From: Hevea brasiliensis
Lineage: Eukaryota; Streptophyta; Magnoliopsida; Malpighiales; Euphorbiaceae
NCBI RefSeq assembly: GCF_030052815.1
Contig: NC_079505.1
Coordinates: 15,900,199 to 15,964,198, forward strand
Reading direction: 5' to 3'
Length of the DNA: 64,000 nt
The notes beneath the pieces were generated by a model. That model made no database searches, was not told the DNA's origin, and saw nothing but the letters and a program-made list of their open reading frames with translations. The translations under genes were made by a program, and so were the position numbers. The number at the start of each line of letters is the position of its first letter. Within the stretch, counting starts at the first letter, position 1. Positions 23,101-36,248 of this stretch are shown one piece after another.

Positions 23101-23594
23101 TTTGTATATATGTATCTATAGAACTAGTTGAGCAGTTATGCAATCAAAATTGTAATAATATTATTTTATTCTCTTTTTCTTGAATTGAGATTTTATTATG
23201 TGAAATGATCTACACTCAATGCTATTAAAATTGCTTTAATTTGTTTTGATTGACTTGATTGTGTTGACCATAAATGGAGTTGTGGGTATTATATGCACAA
23301 TGGAAGTATTTTAACGAGTTTTAAAGAAATGTTTTCTCAATTTATAAGCGGCATTCTACAGAAATTTACGTAAAATTTTCCAAATCTCAAATTAATCAAA
23401 ATTTGAATTCATAACATAAATTTCAATTAAAGGTTTTTAACAATTATTCAAAATTACCTACTATTTTAAAATGGATGAAAATTGGTTTAAAATCACTTAT
23501 AGTATATTTAATGGGTTATTGGTAGGTGAAGTTCGATAATTCATTAGGTATACTACGGGATCATATTATGCCTTACCCTCGGTAGGGTGTGACA
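20111..23594 (+). repeat. Element A 3' LTR
   Basis: 3,484 bp from tgtaacaccctc to gggtgtgaca. Its right-hand 1.67 kb is nearly identical to the truncated 5' LTR at 1250-2917. Contains the 5S-like motif at 20283-20330 and a CT-rich tract near 20806-20826. The following five bases are ttgaa; the matching left target duplication cannot be checked because the 5' LTR is truncated. Confidence 0.9.
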
Positions 23595-24174
23595 TTGAAA
23601 CATATGTTTATAATTAAAAAAGATAATTTAAAATGAAATCTCAAACTCAATTAGGTATTATCTTATAAAACAAATTTCATTTTTAAAATAAAATTTCAAA
23701 TATTTTATATTTTTTAAATTCTAAATATTTGATATTTTTAAATAAATTTTTTAAATATGCAAATATTAATTAATTAATAGCGGATACAACTGTCAAAATT
23801 TGATTAATAGTTTTTTAGTCTTTAACTTTTTGTATATTTCGGTTTATATATTTCGGTCCAATAACTAATATGAAAATTTCAATTCTATTAAACGCAAATC
23901 TTTCGTTGAAATAATATACAAATTGAAACACTTATATGTTCATATTAAACAATTAATTTTTCACTCTTTTTACACAAAAAAGATCAACTCTTGTACATTA
24001 TGTTCAGTATAAAAAATAAAAATTAAAAAAAAAACTTATGGAACGGAATCATACATTTGATTACAAATCTTCATTGCCAATTTTTTAGTGTACTATATCT
24101 AAACAATCTTTCTACTTCTGAAGCATCAAAGTGTCTCTGTCTCTTTTTTCTGACAAACATTTGAGAAAAATTAG
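23595..24174. other. AT-rich intergenic DNA
   Basis: No coding signal or recognisable repeat structure was seen here. It probably represents the older sequence into which element A inserted. Confidence 0.4.
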
Positions 24175-24567
24175 AACACATAAAGTGGATGATGGTAATA
24201 AGCTTTTTAGAGTTTGTGAAACAAGTAAAATTAAGGGAATTATAATATTGCTAAAAAAATTCAAATTATATGCCTATCAATTTACCAATTGATTATCCTT
24301 TAAAATTTAATTAAAATTTGAAATTACAATATTTTTAAGAAATCCAAATTATATGCCTATCAAATTAACTATTAATTATTCTTTAAAATTTGAAATAAGT
24401 TGATTAGTAGATTATTTTTATTACTTTTTAAATTGCATTAATTAATGCTTTAAAATGCTATATATTAATTTTTTAAGAAGACCAAATGGCTTATTTTTGT
24501 AAGCATTTTTAAAAGCTTAGCATTCATATTTGTTTATATATTAGATGAGTCCATTTTTAATTCATTT
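24175..24567 (+). repeat. Direct repeat R1
   Basis: About 390 bp (aagtggatgatggtaataa ... gatgagtccatttttaattc) that recurs with high similarity at 27052-27437. The two copies enclose LTR remnant D. Confidence 0.85.
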
Positions 24568-24569
24568 TA

Positions 24570-26986
24570 ATTCATATTCCTCCTTGGTATAACTTTCCTT
24601 ATTCAGGGTATTGAGATTTTAATGCGACACCTTCTTTCAGATGTCGTCTTACATTTTCTCTTTTCCACTGCAACATCTTCTTTCGGATGTTGTCTTACAT
24701 GCCCTTTTCACCACAGCAACACTTTCTTTCAGGTGTCGTCTTATGTGCCTTTTTTTTTAAGAATCAATACGTATATTGCGACATCGTCTTCCAGATGCTG
24801 TCTTTATATGCTCATATATATTGATTCATTTCAGTTTGCAGATCTGCTAGCTTATCCCCCTATTTGGCATGCCAAACTTTTCGGTTTCTATCTTTAATTC
24901 AGGTAGAATCTTAGGCCTCAATAGTCTTATAACATGATATTAGATAATTCAAACATTCTTACATCCATAAAGGATTGACACTCATCATGTTCACATCATT
25001 TGTCATTATTATATACTTGTTTACATATTCATAATAAGGAAGGATTGACATTCATCATTCTAACACCAATTGGCATCATCATATAATCAACTTCATATTC
25101 AAAATAAGGACATAACCATTTGCACATAGCATTTAGTATCAATCATGTTAATTCCCCATAAGGCAGATTTTCAAACTCATTTTGCAATCATAATACCTAG
25201 AGAAAGACATTTTCAAGACTAGTTCCCTTCATAAAATATGTCAATTTATGTCTTAACTTTCATTAAAAATTAATTTGATCTAATTTAGACATGTAGAAAT
25301 TCATTTATACCCCTTTATGTACAAACTATTCAAGAAGGCAGATTGCCAATTTAGGGAAACACCTATTTGGTACCCTATTTTCTATCAACTCCTTGGGTAC
25401 TCTAAAGATAGAATTAGCTCTTATGGTCTTCATACAATTTATAGCTTAGGGTCTTAACTTTCATTTGAATTAGGAATCACCCCATTCCAAGTTCTAGATC
25501 TCAAGTTATGCTCCAATTTCTACATACTATCTAGTTTTCACATAACCAGTTCTGGTTACAAACAAAATTCATAGTTCCTATTGATAAGTTAACTTGACCA
25601 TTCTAAAGACAGATTCAATTAAAGTAGTCTTCATAAAACATCTTCCTACATGTTTTAAGTTTTCAACAATTCAATAATCACTTAATTTGGAAGCCTACAT
25701 CATGAGTTATAGCTAAATTACCAACTACTGTTCCCGAATGCATTTTCCTGGAAATTTTAGGTTTCCAAATTTTCAATTCAAGTTTGCACTCAATATTCAA
25801 GCACTTTACAGCCAGAATTTATACAGGGTCTCTAAAGTAAAATTTTAGGCCTGTGTCTTAAGTTCCAAAGCATCTTGTAGCACCTCAATTGGAGATATAT
25901 AGAGGGAGATATGCTCTGTTTACTACACAAAGGTCACAGGGCTGAATTGCTGAATTCCAGAAAATTTCATATTTGCAATAGCAATTTATACTAAAATTTC
26001 AACCACTTTACCCTTAAAATTAAGTCCAGGTCAAAACATAGAATTTATAGGTCTATATCTTAAGAAAATTTTGGTTCAAATTTCATCTCAATTGGAGCTC
26101 TATAACTCAATTTATAGCCAAATTAGTATAAACTGCTCACTAGATTCACTAATCCTGACAATCACCATACAATGATTCATAAAGTAACAATTTTTATAAC
26201 AAGCTTAGACAAATACTTACCTCAACTTAGTTCCAGCAAATAACTCCCAATTGCAACCACTTTTCATCAAAAATTCCAAGTCTAATTCAGTGTATGGATC
26301 TTGGTCAACCACACTAAGAGTTCTACCTTTAGCTCACTCAATCTTCACTTTCCTTCATCATTTCCACCAAAATTCCCATCTTAACTCAAATTCAATAGGT
26401 ACAAGACTTAAGAAAAGATTAGTATTCTTACCTTGAATTTGAAGTTCAATCTAGTTGTTTTCCCTTTTGAAATTTCAAATTCCTCCCACTTGAATTTAGC
26501 TCACCAATCTTGAATTCTTTCTTCACTTTTACTTTGATTTCATGGCTTTTTCTTCAATTCCTTCAATTCTATCACAAAATAGCATCTTAGGTTCATAAAT
26601 TAGGGTTTGTATATAAGTTTGGATGAAAGAAAATGGAGGAAAGGAGAGAGAAGTAGTTCGGCTGGCTGCTTGGAAGAAGAAGACCCTAAGATATTTATCC
26701 CCCCCCCCTCTTGCCATGTGTCACTTTGCTATTTGTCTCATTTTCACTCATTTAATTGATGATTAATTAATTTAATTAATCACACTTAATGACTTTAATT
26801 AAACTCAATTAAATACTAAGTAGAAAAATTTTAAATTTTCCCTCAAAACTTTGCAACAAAGTCCAAAAGTGTCTTTTACAAACTTTTAATTTAACCCCTC
26901 ATTTATTCCAATTTACATACCATATTCAATATTTGAATTTCTTATTAAAATATATTGAATGCAGTCTATAAATTCAGGGCATTACA
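24570..26986 (-). mobile_element. LTR-like remnant D (reverse orientation)
   Basis: On the minus strand the right edge reads tgtaatgccctgaat, an LTR-like start. Further in are a TATA-like aataaatatc near 26690, a CT/GA-rich 'gccgaact...ctctctcc' leader near 26645-26670, 'ccaattgagatg' blocks near 26080, and ttggcatgcc near 24865, all in the order seen in LTRs A and B. No retroviral coding region is attached. The left end is unclear and may be truncated; it contains the hairpin repeats at 24624-24810. Confidence 0.5.
24624..24810 (+). repeat. Imperfect tandem repeats with internal dyad
   Basis: Four related units start at 24624, 24670, 24716 and 24778 (steps of 46, 46 and 62 bp). Each begins g-c-(g/a)-a-c-a-(c/t)-c/t-t and contains ctttc(a/g)g(a/g)tgt(c/t)gtctta. 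The ends of each unit's first ~25 bases are self-complementary (gcgacac ... gtgtcgt type), so each could form a small hairpin. Confidence 0.7.
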
Positions 26987-27051
26987 GGAAACTCTGTCAG
27001 TTATCCCGGTTACATCCGTCTCTATAGGTTAGGGATGAGTATGACACATAA

Positions 27052-27437
27052 GCAAGTGGATGATGGTAATAAACTTTTAGAGTTTGTGAAACAAATAAAA
27101 TTAATGGAATTATAATATTGCTAAAAAATTCAAATTATATGCCTATCAAATTAACTATTAATTATCTTTTAAAATTTAATTAAAATTTGAAATTACAACA
27201 TTTTTAAGAAATTCAAATTATATGACTATCAAATTAACTATTGATTATTCTTTAAAATTTGAAATAAGTTGATTAGTAGATTTTTTTTTATTACTTTTTA
27301 AATTGTATTAATTAATGCTTTAAAATGCTATATATTAATTTTTTAAGAAGACCAAATGGCTTATTTTTGTAAGCATTTTTAAAAGCTTAGCATTCATATT
27401 TGTTTATATATTAGATGAGTCCATTTTTAATTCATTT
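27052..27437 (+). repeat. Direct repeat R2
   Basis: Second copy of the R1 sequence at 24175-24567, in the same orientation, with a few small indels. It lies 65 bp to the right of LTR remnant D. Confidence 0.85.
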
Positions 27438-28558
27438 AAATAATGAATGAATTATTTTAATTTTATTGTAAATATAAAATGACTTTCGAAATTCAAGCAT
27501 TAGATGTATATTAAAGTAATAGTATCTCTAAATCATTTCAATTGCTTGGCGTGTTCTTCATATTATTTAGAATTTGACAATTATTATTTTCTTCTATGAA
27601 AAATGTAATCATATATTGACTTTCTTGCAGCACTCAATTTTTTTTTTAATTTGAATTGTATATATTTTAAGTACGTTCTTAAAAAATTTTGGTACTTACT
27701 ATAAAAGTCTTACACAATGCCAATGTTTTGACTAATTCATATATAAAATAATTATATGTCATTATATATTTTGTGTCTAAATTTTATGATGGATTGAGTT
27801 TAAACAATAATGTTTTTCTATATTGATTGAATGGTTAAATTGAAATCAATTTCTAGTGGTATGTATATGACAACAAAATTTTAAAGAAAATTATTTTTTA
27901 AATTAATCTTGTCCAAGTGGGAATTTTTTTTTTTTAATGTTCAATCTTATTTCTTTCTTTTATTAGTAGTAAAAAGGGTTTTATTTTAAGAAATTTACCA
28001 TGTAGTCCCTAGGTTTTTCTATCAATAACACTTGGGTCTTTATAATTCGAACAATTAAAATGCTATCCCTATCCATTTTTATATGTCATTTTAAAGTTTT
28101 TGCATATTGATAAGAATTCAATTAAATCACTTAAATTATAATAAAATACTCATTAATTTAATAAATTACTCTTTATCTCAAATTAAGAGGGATGTGATAA
28201 GATGGCTTTTAGTTTTAGGAAATTGTAGAAATAACTATTGTGCTTAGTATAGATAAAGGTAAAATTGAAAAAAAAAATAATTAACGCTCCTTAATCTTCT
28301 CAGAATAGTAGATAATTTTAGACAAAATAACTTTAAAAAAAAAACAATTAAAAGTAGATGGAAAGAGTATTTAGTATCTTAGTTTTTCTTTGGTCAAAAT
28401 TAGAAGTCCCTCTGTCGAATCTAAACTTAATTTGTTGTTGATCTCACTGACTTCAATGGCAAAAGGAGAGAAAACTTTTAAATAACTAAATTACGCTTTC
28501 TACAATGTGATTTCCCTCTCTTCCAGTTATTTCTCTTATCTTTCCTTTATTTGTTCTT

Positions 28559-28560
<2 letters not shown>
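27438..28560. other. AT-rich intergenic DNA
   Basis: No coding signal. T-runs and A-runs are frequent. Nothing recognisable apart from the (CT)n tract that begins immediately afterwards. Confidence 0.4.

Positions 28561-28563
<3 letters not shown>

Positions 28564-28612
<49 letters not shown>
28564..28612 (+). repeat. (CT)n microsatellite
   Basis: About 24 uninterrupted CT repeats next to the left target duplication of the hAT-type MITE. Confidence 0.95.
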
Positions 28613-28616
<4 letters not shown>

Positions 28617-28622
28617 CACTAG

Positions 28623-29072
28623 TAGAGATGGTAATAGGTCAGGTTTTGCGAGTACCTGATCCTGCTGAACTCTAATAGGATAGGTTTGGGTAGTTAATAA
28701 TCGAGTTTGGGATAGGCTCGGATTTTATATGTTATCCGAATCCATTTATATATATACACACACACATACAGACACACACACACTTAATTAAATATAAAAT
28801 ATATGTTTTTTATAATAATATTTGTAAATTTTATAATAAATAAAATAGAATTTAAATATTTTATGGAATTATTAAACTTTTAAAATATAAATTATTAATA
28901 AAAAATATTTTTTATGCAAATTATTAATTAAAATATATAAATTTGAATGGATTTGGTTATTTTTTGGGTAATGATAATCAGGTTTAGGATGGGTTCAAGT
29001 TTTAATAATATTAATCGGGTTCGAGTTCGGTTAGGGTAATTTTTACGAGTACTCTATCCGTTGCCATCTCTA
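28623..29072. mobile_element. hAT-type MITE
   Basis: A 450-bp non-coding element with terminal inverted repeats tagagatggtaat... and ...gttgccatctcta. It is flanked by an 8-bp duplication with one mismatch (ctcactag at 28615-28622, ctcattag at 29073-29080), the duplication length of hAT elements. The interior is AT-rich with a (TA)/(CA) run near 28748-28782. Confidence 0.75.
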
Positions 29073-29486
29073 CTCATTAGTTCTCTCTCTACATTTTTCT
29101 CTCTTTCCCCTAGTGCTATTTCTCCCTTCCCCTAGTTCAATCTCTAATCTCTCCCAGTTCTGTCCCACATCAAATTAAAAAATATAAAATTTTCAATAAA
29201 ATTATTATAATTTCACTAATTTACATTTGATCCAAATGTATTAGCAAAAGTAGAGTTTCGCATATTGATGCCCCCAAGTTAGTAATTTCAATTTCAATTA
29301 ACAAATTAAAACTGAGGAGACAAAAGAAATTACATTCAACTGGAGATACGTTCACAAACTCATGCTCACAAGTTAGTAATTTCAATTTCAATCAACAAAT
29401 TGAAATTGAGGTTGATTGAAATTAAAATTGAGGAGACAAAATAAATTACATACAACAAGGAGATGCATTCATTGATTCATGCCCAC
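29073..29486. other. Intergenic DNA with short internal repeats
   Basis: The phrase 'agttagtaatttcaatttcaat' and close variants occur about three times between 29278 and 29510 (cut short here), separated by 'caacaaatt' and 'gaggagacaaaa' pieces: a degenerate direct repeat of roughly 110-120 bp. No gene seen. Confidence 0.45.
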
Positions 29487-30336
29487 AAGTTACATAATTT
29501 CAATTTCAATCAAAAAATTTGGAGCCACATACGTGGATTTCTTATGCAAATCCTGCAATTTTTGGTCTGCAACAATAATAGAGTAACGGAATAGTGGCAT
29601 AGAACGCAGCAGTAGTGGCATCGAGTAAAGGAACATCAATCGGTTGACTTAAGTCTCTAACCCTTTGTTTGGATTAAGAAAATGGAGAGAAGAGAAAAGA
29701 AAAACAATTTCATTTCTTACACAATAAATTAAGGAGAGAAAAGAGGAGAAAGGAGGAGAAATTCAATTTCTCCGTATGTTTCCCTCCAAATTGGTGAGAA
29801 ATGGGTATCTTCCTTCATTTTATTTAAGGAATAAATTATATTTCTCTTCTATTCTGATAATTTATTCAAATAACACCATATAAATTAGATTTTATTTCTT
29901 TTCTTTTCCCTTCTTTTCTCCTACACAATCAAGGATCCAAAAATTGGTAAGCTTCTCGCCGGCCATAGCCGAAGTCTACACCATTAAATTAAAAAAAAAA
30001 AAGATCCAATCAAGTACTAATAAATCTTAGCACTATAACAACAACTAACCAAGCCCTAATAAAGAGAAACAAAAAGAAAAAACGGAAGTAAGATTTGTCT
30101 CCTCCTTCAATTGCAGCTCCTATATATAATGATACATTACCATGCTTAGTGACCAATGGATCTTCCTCCTCACCAATGGCGATTGATAACGAAACGGAGG
30201 CTAATGTAGCTTCCTAGAAGCGACAATGAGGAGTGAGGGTGAGCAGGTGAGAAGATAGAAAGGAGAGGACAAGAGGGGGAACAACCCAGGGCAACCACCA
30301 GGAGCTGAATTTGTCGAGTCATTAAGCAAAGTCTTA

Positions 30337-30739
30337 GGGTCTGTTTGGATGAGGGTGAGGGAGGGGTAAATAAAGGTAAGGAGGAATAATTAATTATTTT
30401 ATCATTGTTTGGGAAGATATGAGTTAATGGGGGATAAGGGCCTTACCCTTCCTTACCCCTTAAATCTCAATTTTTTTTACACTCTATATTGGGGTGTAAG
30501 GGGGTAAGCAGAGAGAGAGTATAGTTATGAATATTTTTATTTCTACACCCCTTAATTTTACCTCTTCTTCACCTCTTCCCAAACATAAAGAATATACATT
30601 ACCTCTCCTTGCCTTTCCATTAATTCACTCCATCCCAAACATGAGATTTTTCTTATTGTAACTCTCCTTACCTTTGCCCTTCCTTCCATTATTTACCCTT
30701 CCATTATTTACCCTTCCCTCACCTCATCCAAACAGACCC
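30337..30739. mobile_element. Tourist/PIF-Harbinger-type MITE, copy 1
   Basis: A 403-bp element with terminal inverted repeats gggtctgtttggatgag (left) and ctcatccaaacagaccc (right), and a 3-bp duplication tta on both sides (30334-30336, 30740-30742). Most of each half is complementary to the other (GGTAAG-rich left, CTTACC-rich right), so the whole element can fold back. It has no coding capacity. The TTA duplication and GGGTCTGTTTGG-type ends are typical of Tourist elements. Confidence 0.88.
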
Positions 30740-31215
30740 TTAGGGAAGATAAAGGGAAAGGGAAAAGAGGGGAGAGAAAGGGAGAGAGTGAAAAATTAAG
30801 AAACTAACCCTAATTTAATAAGGGTAAATTTGTTATTTTATTTATTGTTAACAGTAAATTATTTTTAATTAGAAAGGACCTCTAATTTTGATAAAAATAA
30901 AATTGAAAGACTAAATAGTTTAATTTTAAAAATGTAAGGACTCAAATGTTATTAATGATAAAACATAGGGAATAAATAGTAAATTTCCCTTCCATTTTTG
31001 AAATTTGGATCCATAGTGTGAACTTGCATACGTCTCCACTGTGGTCAGAGAATAAAACTGAAAATATTTTCTTCTTTTGCTTTGTTTACACGTACCCACC
31101 AAGTCATTGTATGTAATTTTATAATTTTCAAAAGTCATAGTCTTGTTGTGGAATTTTGTTATTCATTAATTGAAATTATACATTTCCAAGTCCCCACGCA
31201 AACAGTGCATTAATT

Positions 31216-31317
31216 GAGGACAAATTTTGTTTCTGCAGTCTTTTCTTTTAGTCCTCCATTTCACACTTTCGTCCTGCAGAGATGCCATGACCATAAACAA
31301 GCCTATTCAAGATGGTA
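31216..31317 (+). pseudogene. Receptor-kinase first-exon relic, copy 1
   Basis: About 100 bases that align with the first codons of the receptor kinases at 36249 and 48043. From 31250 it reads LVLHFTLSSCRDAMTINKPIQDGK, against [23 protein letters not shown] in the intact genes. The start codon position reads gag, and a 1-base frame problem lies upstream of the LVLHF stretch. Homology stops after 'gatggt', where the text becomes gtaagc. A relic of an older gene copy; no kinase or lectin remainder follows. Confidence 0.75.
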
Positions 31318-32720
31318 AGCTTTTAATCATGTAGGAACTTTCTAGTTATGGTTGCTATAGAGAATGAAATTTCTATATAACTTAATGCTTAATTTGATCT
31401 ATGTACTTGTTGGGGATGCTCATTTTAGTCAATTTTTAACTTTTAGTCCAAATTAATACAAAAGTTTCAATTTTAATTCAATTTAAATCAAAATTCATAA
31501 AAATGAAATTTAACTTCTTAATTTTGGGGCTAAATTAAGAAATCTAGATATTTAGTCATAAAATTAAGAAATTAAACTTCTAAATTTTTTATCTAAATCA
31601 AACAATCCATAAATTTAGTGTAGAAATTTTAATTTTGGGTTAATTGGGGCTTAAATTAGAACTTTTGAGTTAATTTGACAAAAGGTTAAAATTTGACTAA
31701 ATTAAATATCCCCAATAAATTTATGGTTGAAATTAAACATTTAACCATTTTGATTTTGGTTAATTGATAAGTCTCCTGTGGAAATATGGATAGACCTTAT
31801 GGTACCAGATTTCAAGATATCTATATCAGGAATTTCTAGAGCAATAAAAATCTTAAAGCAAAATTGTTTTCTTTGGAGATTAGAGGAGGATAAATTTTGA
31901 CAACTGTTCCTGAACTTATCTAGTTGTAATATTACAGTCCCTTATTTTAAAAATATAACATAAAACCCTATCAACTTTCAAATTTTGCACAGTAAAAATC
32001 CCTCTAACCTCCAATTACTAGTTTTTCAGTTAGACGCTAACCTGGACAATTCCAGCATGGAGTTTAGTCAGTATTTCTCTTTTCTCTCTCAAGCCATGTG
32101 TAAATTGAGTCATTTTTCATGTGTAAAGAAAATAATTTTACACTTTGCATAAGAGAAGAGAGAGAAATGTTAAATAAGTGCCATGCGGGAGCTATTCACA
32201 TAAGTTTCTAACTGAAAATCAATAATTGAAAGTCAGAGGAATTTTACTGTGCAAAATTTAAAAGTTTAGGGGGTTTTATGTTACATTTTAAAGTTAAATG
32301 ACTGTATAAATTCAGGGATAGTTGAGAAAATGTGAAATGGAGGACTAGGATGGTAATGAATAGAGTATATACAAAAATTATGATATCCAAATCCAAATCA
32401 AAATCAGGGTAGCATTCTTAAAATTTAAATCTAAGCTAGATTAATATTTTTAAATTTCAAATTTGTATAAAATTTAATTAAAATTTATTCTTAACTATTT
32501 AAACTCGTATGAAACTCAATTATTATAATTATTTGAAAAATACACGAAATCATTTAATTTTATATATTTTAATTAATATTCTACATAAGAAATATTTTTT
32601 ATTAATAATTTATATTTAAATTAATAATTTCATAAATATTTAAATTCTATTTTATTTAAAATAAAAAATAAAAAATTTATAAATATTATTATAAAAAATA
32701 TATATTTTTTATATTTAATC

Positions 32721-34884
<2,164 letters not shown>

Positions 34885-35203
34885 GTGGAATTGGTGATAC
34901 ATATTTTCATGGAAGAAGAAATTCCTCAACAAGACTTTTCATTTATTCTCTTTGTGATTGATACAACCTAAAATTCAAAAATAAAACCTATTTTAATGCT
35001 GATGACATAACATTGGCCAGGAAAAGGAAAAGCAAGCTAATCCCATGTGAACAGAATTTAATTAAAAAAATATATATTCTTTCAAATTGTAGTTGTCATC
35101 ATTTACCACTAGAAATTGATTTCAACTGAAAAGTTCAATCAACATTGTTGTCAATTTTCAAGTGGGTTTCCTATTGAAATCAGGAAATTAATGCTCGGTT
35201 TCT
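34885..35203 (+). repeat. 0.4-kb direct repeat, copy b
   Basis: Second copy of the block at 32721-33149 with internal deletions. It runs directly into the sequence upstream of receptor kinase copy 1. Confidence 0.75.
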
Positions 35204-35799
35204 TTTATGAAAAAAATTATTTTAAGAATATTTTTTTATAATTTTTAATATTTGAAGTATTTAAAAAAATAAATTGATAAAAAATATTTCTTTAATAAAA
35301 AAAATATTAAGAGAGAAAGTGTTTTTTTATTTTTTAGACTTTAAAAATTTTATTAAAATATAAAAATATTTATATATATATATATATACGATGTAAATAA
35401 ATATCATTAATTAAATATTATAATTAAATAATAAAAAATATTTATGTGAAAAAAAATTTTTATAAAAAATATTTTTTATATATAAATTATTTTTTACTAA
35501 ATAAATAAAATTCAAATGTAACAAAATTAAAATTTAGTAAATAAATTGCTATTAGTTTTATGACCATAAAGAAAATCAATGTAAAATTCAGTGATGATTA
35601 CAAAAATTTACCCTTATCTTTTAAGATACTTTTCCCATCATTCTTAGGTAAGAATGCTCTTTAAAAAATAATAATAATAGTAATAAAAAAGAGCTATTGT
35701 TTTCTGTAACAATCTCTAATAATATGATCTCATTAAAGACATAAAATTTCATTGAAAACCTTGCAAATACCACATAGATTAGTTTCATTATAATAGATG

Positions 35800-36248
35800 T
35801 GCCTCCATCTATTTTGCGTTCGTACAGGGGAGGAAGCTCCTCTCATTGCGTTTGCTGCGTTGGGTTTCATGGAACGCAGTCCATACATTCGATAAAATGT
35901 CACAACAAGTAAGGATTCTGCTGTAGGGTTTCATGGACCTCGTCCATTCCCTTCCTCCGTTGTTTTTGGCTTGCAAGCTCATTAATCCTCCTACTTCTGC
36001 ACCTACAAATCTCCAAACTTTCCTTCACGTTAGCGCATTTGGTTCAATGGACACACTTGTTTCTTCAGTCTAGAATGTTCAAAAGTAGGCTATTGTCTAT
36101 GTTCATTGGTGAAGAAGACAAGAAATATAGTTGTCAACAAAATCGCAGTTTACTCGTCAAAAGTCTTAGCTCCTTGCGGACTTTTCTAGGTTAAAAATAT
36201 GACCACATCCCACATAAGTTTCACTTCAACGAAGATTACAGAACCAGT
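35800..36248 (+). promoter_or_regulatory. Upstream region of receptor kinase copy 1
   Basis: A block conserved between gene units: 'ggaagctcctctcattgcg', 'cattcgataaaatgtcac', 'gatggacctcgtccatt'-type and 'cgcatttggttcaatgga' motifs recur at 43190-43489 and 62721-63000, and the last ~95 bases (agtcttagctcctt...) recur before copy 2 and before the fourth copy. Conservation and position suggest promoter and 5' untranslated sequence. A TATA-like aaaaatatga lies at about 36193-36202. No transcription start can be assigned from sequence. Confidence 0.5.

Noticed and set aside
24622..24897. 91-residue open frame
   Set aside because: It is produced by the tandem hairpin repeats inside an LTR remnant; no known domain and no splice or promoter context.
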